The notes beneath the pieces are model-generated. The model saw only the letters and a list, made by a program, of their open reading frames with translations, was not told where the DNA came from and searched no databases. The translations under genes were made by a program, and so were the position numbers. 6,269 nucleotides of DNA from contig JALSIO010000053.1 of NCBI GenBank assembly GCA_026989995.1, positions 1 through 6,269 on the forward strand. Reading direction: 5' to 3'. The DNA is from Myxococcales bacterium. Its GTDB lineage: Bacteria > Myxococcota_A > UBA9160 > JALSIO01. Shown piece by piece: positions 1 to 6,269 of the stretch. Position 1 is the stretch's first letter. Each line of letters starts with the position of its first letter.

Positions 1-1
1 G

Positions 2-1333
2 GTCCTGCTGCTCTACGGCCAGGCACTGGTTGAGCTCGAGCGGAACGCCGAGGCGGCCGAGATCCTCGAGCGGCTCGAGCGGATCGATCCGGAGGCACCC
101 GGCGGATCCCTCCTCCTCGGGGTTGCGCTCCTGCGGCTCGGGCGGCTCGAGGAGGCGCAGGAGCGCCTCGAACGGGCCGTGGACCGGGAGCCCGGCGATT
201 CCCGGGCCCGCCTCTTTCTCGGCATCACCTACCAGGACCTCGGCCTCGCGGCGGAGGCGCGGCGCGAGCTCGAGGAAGCCGCGCGGCTCGATCCCGGACT
301 CGCCGGCCCGGTGGCCTATCGCCTCGGGCTGCTCGCCCTGCAGCAGCGCGAGGAGGAGCTCGCGCGCGGTTTCTTCGAGGAGACCCTGATCCGCGAGCCG
401 GATTCCCCGCTGGCGCGGGCGGCTCGGGACTACCTCCAGCGGATCGGCGCCGAGGAGCGGCGACGCTACCGCCTCTACGCCACCACCGGGCTCGTGTGGG
501 ACTCGAACCTCAATCTCGCCGGGGACCGGATCGCGCTGACGGCCCCTCGACTCCACGACTGGCGGGTGCTGGCCGAGGTCGGCGGGCGTTACGAGCTCGT
601 GCGGCGCCCGGAGCTGCGGCTGGGGATCGGCCAGGTGCTCTTCCTCTCGGTGAACAAGGACGAGCACGCCTTCGACATCTCCTACGGGCGAAGCTACCTG
701 GACGCGAGCTACCGCATCTTCGAGAACCTCGCCCTCGACCTGTACGCGCACGCCCAGTGGTCCTTCGCCGACTGGCGCTTCTTCCACCGCGGGTACCGGG
801 TCGAGCCGGCGCTGCGCTTCTCGCCCGTGGAGGGCTACGTCACGCGGCTGTACGCCGGCTGGGAGGACCGGGACTTCGACTTCGGCGGCGATTTCCGCCA
901 GGAGCTCGACCGGGACGGGCAGCTGCGCACGGCGGGCGTGGACCAGTACCTTCCGCTTCCCGGGCTCTTCGGATCGGAGGCGGGGTTCGTCCGCATCGGC
1001 TACCGCCGTCGGGTCGAGTCCACGGACGGCGACAACTTCGACGCACACGGAAACGCCCTGCTCGCGAGCCTCGGGGCCCCGCTTCCGGCCGCCTTCTATC
1101 TCTTCCTGGACGGCTACTACGAGCGGCGTCGACACGCGAAGCCGAGCATTCTTCAGCCCGGGGTGGGCCGCCGGGACGACCACATTCGGGTGGGGCGGAT
1201 CGCCCTCCGCCGGGCCTTCGGGGCCCGCTGGTCTGCCGAGGCCGCCTGGCGCCGCATCAACTGGTCGTCGAACGCGGGCGATTTCGACTACCACCGGAGC
1301 CTGGTGAGCTTCCTCGTCACCTACCGCTACTGA
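2..1333 (+). CDS. TPR protein with C-terminal outer-membrane beta-barrel (5' end outside window)
   Basis: The frame is open from base 2 to TGA at 1331-1333, giving 443 visible residues; the true start lies upstream. The GTG at 179 is not the start because clear TPR sequence continues in frame before it. Visible residues 1-136 form about four tetratricopeptide repeats with the usual Leu/Gly/Tyr/Ala pattern and helix-ending DP or EP turns (IDPEAP, REPGD, LDPGLA, REPDSP). From about residue 155 the protein changes to alternating strands rich in Tyr, Trp, Phe and Arg, opening with GLVWDSNLNL, which resembles the DSN motif that starts the barrel of many TPR-barrel outer-membrane proteins. It ends in LVSFLVTYRY, with a terminal aromatic residue as expected of a BAM-assembled barrel. 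No cysteine is visible. Inference: a periplasmic TPR domain on an outer-membrane barrel, perhaps for transport or scaffolding; the substrate is unknown. Family members are often found beside FecR-domain and CHASE2-cyclase genes. A Slam-like (DUF560) barrel is an alternative. Confidence 0.85.
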   Translation, partial: VLLLYGQALVELERNAEAAEILERLERIDPEAPGGSLLLGVALLRLGRLEEAQERLERAVDREPGDSRARLFLGITYQDLGLAAEARRELEEAARLDPGLAGPVAYRLGLLALQQREEELARGFFEETLIREPDSPLARAARDYLQRIGAEERRRYRLYATTGLVWDSNLNLAGDRIALTAPRLHDWRVLAEVGGRYELVRRPELRLGIGQVLFLSVNKDEHAFDISYGRSYLDASYRIFENLALDLYAHAQWSFADWRFFHRGYRVEPALRFSPVEGYVTRLYAGWEDRDFDFGGDFRQELDRDGQLRTAGVDQYLPLPGLFGSEAGFVRIGYRRRVESTDGDNFDAHGNALLASLGAPLPAAFYLFLDGYYERRRHAKPSILQPGVGRRDDHIRVGRIALRRAFGARWSAEAAWRRINWSSNAGDFDYHRSLVSFLVTYRY

Positions 1334-1363
1334 GTCGGCCATGTACCGCGTCCGGGCGCCCCG

Positions 1364-3604
1364 TTGAGCGCACGAGCCCGCGTCAGCCTCGTCGGTGCGG
1401 GCGCGCTCGCGCTCGCCCTCGTCCTCTTCGCGCTCCGGCCCGACTTCCTCGACCGGATCGAGCTCGCGAGCCTCGACGCGCGCTTCCGGCTCCGGGGAGC
1501 CGTTCCGCCGCGCAGCTCGGTGGCCATCGTGGCCGTGGATGCCCGGAGCGTGGACCGGCTGGGGCGGTGGCCGTGGCGGCGGAGCGTGATGGCGGAGCTC
1601 ATCGACCGGCTCACCGAGGCCGGGGTGACGGCGATCGGCTTCGACATCGTCTACAGCGAGCCCGAGGTGACCCCGGAGGGCCAGGCGCTCGCGGAGCTGT
1701 GGGAGGCCCTGGCCCGGACCCCCGGCGTCCCCCGCGCGGTCCTCACGCCGGTCGAGCGGGCGCTCCGGGAGGCGCAGCCCGATGCCCGGCTCGCCGAGGC
1801 CATCGAAGGATCCGGCCGGGTGGTGGTGGGCTACTTCTTCCGCACCGAGGCGCACGCGGAACTCGACGGGGGGCTCGACGCGGAGCCCCTGGGTGACGCG
1901 CTCTCGGTGCTCCGGGGCTCGGAGGTGGCGGTGGCGCGGCTTCCCGCCCAAGGCCGGCTCCCGCTGCTGACCTGCAGCCACGTGGAGCCCAATCTGCCCG
2001 TCTTCCACGCGGCGGCCCGGCGCGCGGGATTCTTCTCCGCCGACAAGGACCTCGACGGCGTGATCCGCCGCTCGTCCCTGGTCGCCCGTTGCGGCGGTCG
2101 GCTGTTCGTGTCGCTCCCGCTGGCCATGCTGGAGCTGCTCACCGGCGAGCGCGCCCGGGTGGAGGCGGGGCCGGACGGGCTGCTCCACGAGATCCGGGTG
2201 GGGCGGCGCCGAATCCCCACGGATCCCGGCGGCAAGGTGCTGGTCAACTTTCGCGGGCCGTCCCGTACCTTCCCCCACCTCTCGGCGGTGGACGTCCTCG
2301 AGGGCCGGGTGGGTGAGGGGGCGCTCCGCGGCCGTCCGGTGATCGTCGGCGCCACCGAGGTCGGGATCATGGACATCCACCCCACGCCCTTCGGGCGGGT
2401 CTTTCCCGGGGTGGAGGTGCACGCCAACGTGCTCGACAACCTCCTCGCCGGCGACGTGCTCCGCAGGAGCGACGGGATGACCCTCACCGAGGTCGCCTTC
2501 TCGGTCCTCGCCGGCTGCCTGCTGGCCCTCGGCCTCCCCCGGCTCGGCAGCGCGCTTCGCGGCGCGGCGCTCGCGGCGGCGCTCTCGGGGGGCTGGATTG
2601 CCGCCTGCGCGCTCGCCTTCGCGGGGCCGGGCTGGTGGCTCCTGGCCGTGTACCCCGGCCTCTCGGTGCTCCTGGTCTACCTCGCCACGGCCATCACCCA
2701 CTCGGTGACCGTCGAATCCCAGGCGCGCGCGATCCGCCGGGCCTTTGCGACCTACCAGTCGCCGGAGGTGGTGGAGGAGATCGCCCGACACCCCGAGTTC
2801 CTGCGCCTCGGCGGCGAGCGTCGGGAGCTCTCGATCCTGTTCAGCGACATCGCGGACTTCACGACGCTTTCGGAATCGATCGGCCCCGAGAACGTGGTCC
2901 GCTTCCTGAACGCCTATCTGACGCCGATGTCGGAGATCGTCTTCGAGAGCCGGGGGACTCTCGACAAGTACATCGGCGACGCGGTGATGGCCTTCTGGGG
3001 GGCACCCCTCGAGCTGCCCGATCATCCGGTGCGGGCGGCCCGCGCGGCGCTCCGCATGCAGGGGGCCACCCGGGGGATGCGCGAGAACCCGGGCGGCGTT
3101 CCGGGAATGGACCGACTCGAGATCCGGATCGGGATCCACACCGACGAGGTGGCCGTCGGCAACATGGGAAGCGGCCTGCGTTTCGACTACACGGTCGTGG
3201 GCGACGGGGTGAACCTCTGCTCCCGGCTCGAGGGGCTCTGCAAGACCTACGGGGTGGGGATCCTCGCGAGTGAGTCCCTGGCCGCCCGGCTCCCGGAGGG
3301 CTTCGTGCTGCGGGAGCTCGACACGCTTCGGGTCAAGGGGAAGCGCCGGAGCGTCCGGGTCTTCGAGCTGCGCGGGGAGCGGCCGCTCGAACCGGGTGAA
3401 GCGGAGTTCCTCCAGGGCTACGCCCGGGCCCTCGATGCCTGGCGGAAGGGCGATTTCGAGCGTGCGCGCCGCGGCTTCGAGGCGCTCCGCCGCGGGCCGG
3501 GGGCCGGGGACCGCGCCTCCGGACTCTTCCTCGAGCGCATCGCGGCACTCGGAGGCGAGCCTCCCCCCGGATGGGACGGGGTCTGGACCTTCGAGACCAA
3601 GTGA
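1364..3604 (+). CDS. CHASE2-domain class III adenylate cyclase (membrane)
   Basis: The 746-residue product makes cAMP from ATP in response to an extracytoplasmic signal. Residues 7-24 are a membrane anchor. About 27-370 is a CHASE2 sensor (FDIVYSEPE; GFFSADKDLDGVIRR; VIVGATEVGIMD; FPGVEVHANVLDNLL). Three membrane segments follow at about 377-391, 400-420 and 424-444, then a linker (FATYQSPEVVEEI) and a catalytic domain at about 488-665. All key residues are present: metal-binding Asp495 (FSDIADFT) and Asp539 (YIGDAV), adenine-selecting Lys535 and Thr610 (class IIIb pattern), and transition-state Asn617 and Arg621 (GVNLCSRLEG). One oddity is Asp594 in GIHTDEVAVGN, where Gly is usual. A short TPR-like helical tail (about 672-746) is common in this family. 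The start is TTG: no ATG, GTG or TTG lies in frame between the upstream stop at 1331-1333 and 1364, and the next in-frame start would remove the anchor. No good Shine-Dalgarno is visible. The gene lies 30 bp after the TPR-barrel gene and is probably co-transcribed with it. Confidence 0.93.
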   Translation: MSARARVSLVGAGALALALVLFALRPDFLDRIELASLDARFRLRGAVPPRSSVAIVAVDARSVDRLGRWPWRRSVMAELIDRLTEAGVTAIGFDIVYSEPEVTPEGQALAELWEALARTPGVPRAVLTPVERALREAQPDARLAEAIEGSGRVVVGYFFRTEAHAELDGGLDAEPLGDALSVLRGSEVAVARLPAQGRLPLLTCSHVEPNLPVFHAAARRAGFFSADKDLDGVIRRSSLVARCGGRLFVSLPLAMLELLTGERARVEAGPDGLLHEIRVGRRRIPTDPGGKVLVNFRGPSRTFPHLSAVDVLEGRVGEGALRGRPVIVGATEVGIMDIHPTPFGRVFPGVEVHANVLDNLLAGDVLRRSDGMTLTEVAFSVLAGCLLALGLPRLGSALRGAALAAALSGGWIAACALAFAGPGWWLLAVYPGLSVLLVYLATAITHSVTVESQARAIRRAFATYQSPEVVEEIARHPEFLRLGGERRELSILFSDIADFTTLSESIGPENVVRFLNAYLTPMSEIVFESRGTLDKYIGDAVMAFWGAPLELPDHPVRAARAALRMQGATRGMRENPGGVPGMDRLEIRIGIHTDEVAVGNMGSGLRFDYTVVGDGVNLCSRLEGLCKTYGVGILASESLAARLPEGFVLRELDTLRVKGKRRSVRVFELRGERPLEPGEAEFLQGYARALDAWRKGDFERARRGFEALRRGPGAGDRASGLFLERIAALGGEPPPGWDGVWTFETK

Positions 3605-3636
3605 GGGGTCCGGGCCGGTCGGGGAGGGCGATTCGA

Positions 3637-3649
3637 TACGCTGGCGCGC

Positions 3650-3650
<1 letters not shown>
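3637..3650 (+). promoter_or_regulatory. Possible -10 element for a leaderless regulator transcript
   Basis: TACGCT at 3637-3642 matches the three most conserved positions of TATAAT (T1, A2, T6). It lies in the only AT-richer patch of this intergenic gap (ATTCGATAC at 3631-3639). Seven bases separate it from GTG 3650, so transcription would begin at or near the start codon. This would explain the lack of a well-placed Shine-Dalgarno. No convincing -35 element is seen 17 bp upstream. This is an inference from spacing only. Confidence 0.28.
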
Positions 3651-4330
<680 letters not shown>

Positions 4331-4352
4331 AGGCGTGGGGGCATCCCGGCGC

Positions 4353-4370
4353 CCGGCCGCCGGCGGCCGG
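4353..4370. repeat. 18-bp perfect GC palindrome between regulator and kinase genes
   Basis: CCGGCCGCCGGCGGCCGG is its own reverse complement. In RNA it could fold as a 7-bp stem with a CCGG loop, placed 22 bp after the regulator stop and 24 bp before the preferred kinase ATG. It could lower kinase expression relative to the regulator or mark an mRNA processing site. As DNA it could be an operator, but no binding family is recognised. It falls in a non-coding stretch only if ATG 4395 is the real start; it would be coding if translation began at GTG 4335. Confidence 0.5.
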
Positions 4371-4381
4371 CGGGTCCCACC

Positions 4382-4397
4382 GAGGGCGGGACCGATG
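4382..4397 (+). promoter_or_regulatory. Ribosome binding site deciding the kinase start
   Basis: GAGGG at 4382-4386 lies 8 nt before ATG 4395. This is the best-spaced Shine-Dalgarno among the intergenic starts in the window and favours ATG 4395 over GTG 4335. The site lies in the loop of a possible small stem, GGTCCC (4373-4378) with GGGACC (4388-4393), which would display it rather than hide it. Confidence 0.6.
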
Positions 4398-6140
4398 AGC
4401 GGAGGGCGGCCTCCCGGACGCGTGGATGCCCCCGTCCTGCTCCGCCTCGGGGTGCTCGGCGCCGCGTTGGCCGCAGCCCTTTTCGTGGGGCGAGAGGCGC
4501 AGCGGGAGGAGCTCGAGCACTGGCAGTGGGAGGAGCTCGGGCGCCGCGCCGAGCTGGTGCGCGAGGCACTCGCCCGGCCGCCGGCGGGCGCCTCCTCCCG
4601 TGCGGGGGAGGGCGGGGTGCGCGCCCGGCTTGCCGCCCTGGCCCTCGCGGCGGGAGCGGAGCTCCAGGTGGTGGACGCCGAGGGGGGTGTGCGCTTCGTC
4701 GCCTCGCCCGGGGGCGCCACCGCGGTTCGAGCCGGCCGGCGACTTCCCGAGGCGCTTCGAGCGGTCCTCGACGGCCGGACGGTCCGCCGCCGGCGCGCCG
4801 ACGGCTGGCTCGAGGTCGCGATCCCCGCCGATGCCCTGCCGGGGGCGGTGGTGGTCGCCGCGCCGCCCCGCACCCCCGCAGTGGGGCGTGGGGCGCTGGT
4901 TCGGGGTGCGGCCACCGGGCTGCTCGTGGCGCTGCTACTCGGCCTGCCCGCCGAGCTCGTGCTGCGCCGGGAGGTGCGGCGCAGGCTCGAGTCCCTGCTC
5001 GGCGCCCTCGAGGCCCGGGCGCGGGGGGGGGCGCCGCCGCCGCCCGTCTCCGAGCCGCTCGCCCGTCGGCTCGCCGATTCCCTCGACGCACTCCGGCGGG
5101 AGCTCGAGGGGGCGCGGGCCGAGACCGATCGCCTCCGGGTGGTGCTCGCATCGATGGTCGAGGGCGTGCTGGTCGTCGATCGGTCACGCCGGATCCTGCT
5201 CGCCAATCCACCGCTCCGGGAGATCCTCGACACCCGCGGGCCCCTCGAGGGCCGCCGGGTCGACGAGGTCCTGCGCGAGCGCACGGTGGAGGCCGCGATC
5301 GCCCGGGCCCTCGAGGGCGAGGAGGTGACCGTGGAGGCGGCACTTCCGGGGCGCGTGCTCCTCCTCCGCGCGGGCCCGTACCCGAGGCGGGGAGCACCGG
5401 AGGGAGCCGTCGCGCTCTTCCACGACGTGACCGAGCTTCGGCGCCTCGAGCGCCTGCGTCGGGAACTCGTGGCCAACGTGAGTCACGAGCTCCGCACGCC
5501 GCTTACGGCCATCCGGGGCTTTGCGGAGATGCTCCGGGACGCGGAGCTCTCCCCGGCGGAGCGCGGCCGACACCTGGAGGTGATCCTGCGCCATGCCGGC
5601 CGCCTCGAGCGGCTCACCGACGATCTCCTCGAGCTCGCGCGTCTCGAGGGCGGGGAGCGCCCGCTTCACCCGGAGCCGGTGGATCCGGCGGCGCTCGCTC
5701 GACGCCTGCTCCGGGAGCTCGCCCCGCTGCTCGAGCGGCGTGGTCTCGAAGCGAGGGTGGAGGAGGAAGCCGGTGGCCCGATCCGGGCCCTGGCGGACCC
5801 ACGCGCCCTCGAGGAGGTGCTCGTGAACCTCCTCGACAACGCCGTCAAGTACACCGAGCCCGGGGGACGCATCGCCCTGCGGGCGCTGGTGCGGGAGGGG
5901 CAGGTGCGCATCGAGGTGGAGGACACCGGCATCGGCATTCCGGCGTCGGACCTGCCGCGGATCTTCGAGCGCTTCTACCGGGTGGACAAGGGCCGGTCCC
6001 GGGAGCTCGGCGGGACGGGCCTCGGACTGGCCATCGTGAAGCACCTCGTGCAGGCCATGGGGGGAGAGGTGGGCGTCTCGAGCCGGCTCGGGGCGGGCAC
6101 CCGCTTCCGGGTCGACCTGCCGGCGGTGCCGGAGGGCTAG
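4395..6140 (+). CDS. PhoR-like membrane sensor histidine kinase
   Basis: A 581-residue kinase that autophosphorylates and then phosphorylates the regulator encoded upstream. Transmembrane 1 is about residues 15-32. An extracytoplasmic domain follows at about 33-165 (AELQVVDAEGGVRFVA; WLEVAIPADALPGAVVVAAP), possibly PAS- or Cache-like. Transmembrane 2 is about 167-190. A degenerate HAMP-like or coiled linker (191-246) contains a Gly/Pro-rich break. A cytoplasmic PAS domain spans about 247-345 (MVEGVLVVDRSRRILLANP to FHDVTELRRLERLR). The dimerisation domain has His364 in VANVSHELRTPLTAIRGFAE. The ATPase domain has the N box (Asn478, Asn482 in NLLDNAVKY), the G1 box from Asp510 (DTGIGIP), the F box (IFERFYRVDKGRSRE) and G2 box 539-545 (GGTGLGL). 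The protein has no cysteine. ATG 4395 is preferred because GAGGG at 4382-4386 sits 8 nt before it. An in-frame GTG at 4335, four bases after the regulator stop, would add 20 Arg/Pro/Gly-rich residues and lacks a well-spaced ribosome site. The signal is unknown; phosphate is a guess from similarity to PhoR. Confidence 0.94.
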   Translation: MSGGRPPGRVDAPVLLRLGVLGAALAAALFVGREAQREELEHWQWEELGRRAELVREALARPPAGASSRAGEGGVRARLAALALAAGAELQVVDAEGGVRFVASPGGATAVRAGRRLPEALRAVLDGRTVRRRRADGWLEVAIPADALPGAVVVAAPPRTPAVGRGALVRGAATGLLVALLLGLPAELVLRREVRRRLESLLGALEARARGGAPPPPVSEPLARRLADSLDALRRELEGARAETDRLRVVLASMVEGVLVVDRSRRILLANPPLREILDTRGPLEGRRVDEVLRERTVEAAIARALEGEEVTVEAALPGRVLLLRAGPYPRRGAPEGAVALFHDVTELRRLERLRRELVANVSHELRTPLTAIRGFAEMLRDAELSPAERGRHLEVILRHAGRLERLTDDLLELARLEGGERPLHPEPVDPAALARRLLRELAPLLERRGLEARVEEEAGGPIRALADPRALEEVLVNLLDNAVKYTEPGGRIALRALVREGQVRIEVEDTGIGIPASDLPRIFERFYRVDKGRSRELGGTGLGLAIVKHLVQAMGGEVGVSSRLGAGTRFRVDLPAVPEG

Positions 6141-6167
6141 CGGCTCCCGGCGCCCGACCCCTGCAGC

Positions 6168-6233
6168 CCGATCCGGGGGAGGGCTCCCTCCCCGCGCGGG
6201 GGGGGACGGAGGGGGAACCCTCCCGTGGATCGG
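6168..6233. terminator. Large nested hairpin between convergent genes, likely bidirectional terminator
   Basis: The outer arms CCGATCC (6168-6174) and GGATCGG (6227-6233) are perfect complements. After a 2x2 internal loop, GGGAGGG (6177-6183) pairs with CCCTCCC (6218-6224). Inside, CTCCCTCCCC (6184-6193) pairs with GGGGACGGAG (6202-6211) with one C-C mismatch, leaving an 8-nt loop and a 6-nt bulge on the right. An alternative fold pairs 6176-6183 with 6186-6193. The element starts 27 bp after the kinase stop and ends 13 bp before the presumed - strand stop. No T-run follows on either side, so it is not a textbook intrinsic terminator; it may act with Rho or as a 3'-end stabiliser. Confidence 0.6.
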
Positions 6234-6246
6234 CGCGGCCGGACCG

Positions 6247-6269
6247 CTAGAAGCTCACGACGAGGTCGG
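6247..6269 (-). CDS. C-terminal end of a convergent gene, probably an outer-membrane barrel protein (rest outside window)
   Basis: Read on the - strand from the right edge, an open frame gives Asp-Leu-Val-Val-Ser-Phe followed by TAG (complement of 6247-6249). The alternating pattern ending in Phe is what the C-terminal strand (beta-signal) of an outer-membrane barrel looks like. A hairpin lies between this stop and the stop of the kinase gene, as expected between convergent genes. Only six codons are visible, so both the gene and its family are inference. A porin or a TonB-dependent receptor is possible. A chance open frame this short cannot be excluded. Confidence 0.42.

Noticed and set aside
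1..405. Near-repetitive DNA in the TPR region as a possible array
   Set aside because: The periodicity is that of degenerate 34-residue TPR units in protein; the DNA repeats are not conserved and have no spacer structure, so it is not a CRISPR or satellite array.
179..1333. GTG at 179 as the start of the TPR-barrel gene
   Set aside because: The same frame is open to the window edge and encodes nearly two more TPR units upstream, so 179 is internal.
496..1896. 466-codon open frame on the + strand
   Set aside because: It runs out of frame through the barrel and cyclase genes; the translation is Arg/Pro/Gly-rich with no recognisable fold, while the overlapping frames carry clear domains.
1831..2487. 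218-codon open frame on the - strand opposite CHASE2
   Set aside because: Ser/Arg/Pro-rich antisense shadow with no domain or ribosome site.
4335..4394. GTG 4335 as the kinase start
   Set aside because: It would add a 20-residue Arg/Pro/Gly-rich stretch with no well-spaced ribosome site; ATG 4395 has GAGGG at the right distance and still precedes the first membrane segment. Not fully excluded, because the four-base gap to the regulator would be typical of an operon.
5184..6044. 286-codon open frame on the - strand
   Set aside because: It lies wholly opposite the catalytic and PAS parts of the kinase, a well-known antisense shadow in GC-rich kinase genes; its composition is not protein-like.
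6141..6246. Small RNA or riboswitch in the last intergenic gap
   Set aside because: The hairpin is placed between two stops, fits a terminator, and has no promoter-like sequence or known aptamer pattern.

Overview
The window is very GC-rich (over 70% by eye), and third codon positions are almost all G or C. Leucine is mostly CTC or CTG and glutamate mostly GAG. Gene content (an outer-membrane beta-barrel protein, a CHASE2-type cyclase and a PhoB/PhoR-like pair) points to a Gram-negative, envelope-bearing bacterium. A deltaproteobacterial or Myxococcota-like lineage, or a related uncultured high-GC group, would fit, but the sequence alone does not fix the taxon.

Layout: four genes lie head to tail on the + strand with gaps of 30, 45 and 64 bp. 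They are (1) the 3' part of a TPR protein with a C-terminal outer-membrane beta-barrel, open at the left edge; (2) a complete membrane CHASE2-domain class III adenylate cyclase that starts at TTG; (3) a complete OmpR/PhoB-family response regulator; and (4) a complete PhoR-like membrane histidine kinase. A 106-bp gap then holds a large nested hairpin. The last 23 bases look like the end of a convergent - strand gene whose visible C-terminus, DLVVSF, resembles an outer-membrane barrel end.

How they may work together: the TPR-barrel protein and the CHASE2 cyclase form one unit. CHASE2 would sense something outside the cytoplasm, perhaps linked to the barrel protein, and change cAMP through a cyclase domain that keeps all its catalytic residues. 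The regulator and kinase are an orthodox two-component pair: the kinase autophosphorylates on His364 and passes the phosphate to Asp53 of the regulator. Tight same-strand packing allows one transcript for all four. However, a -10-like element just before the regulator suggests the pair may also have its own start.

I see no mobile element, CRISPR array, tRNA, rRNA or known riboswitch. No gene-free stretch exceeds about 110 bp. The gene families are all known; what is less ordinary is the context and several small sequence features: the TTGA start/stop overlap before the cyclase, the hairpins between regulator and kinase, the convergent terminator, and odd cysteine pairs.
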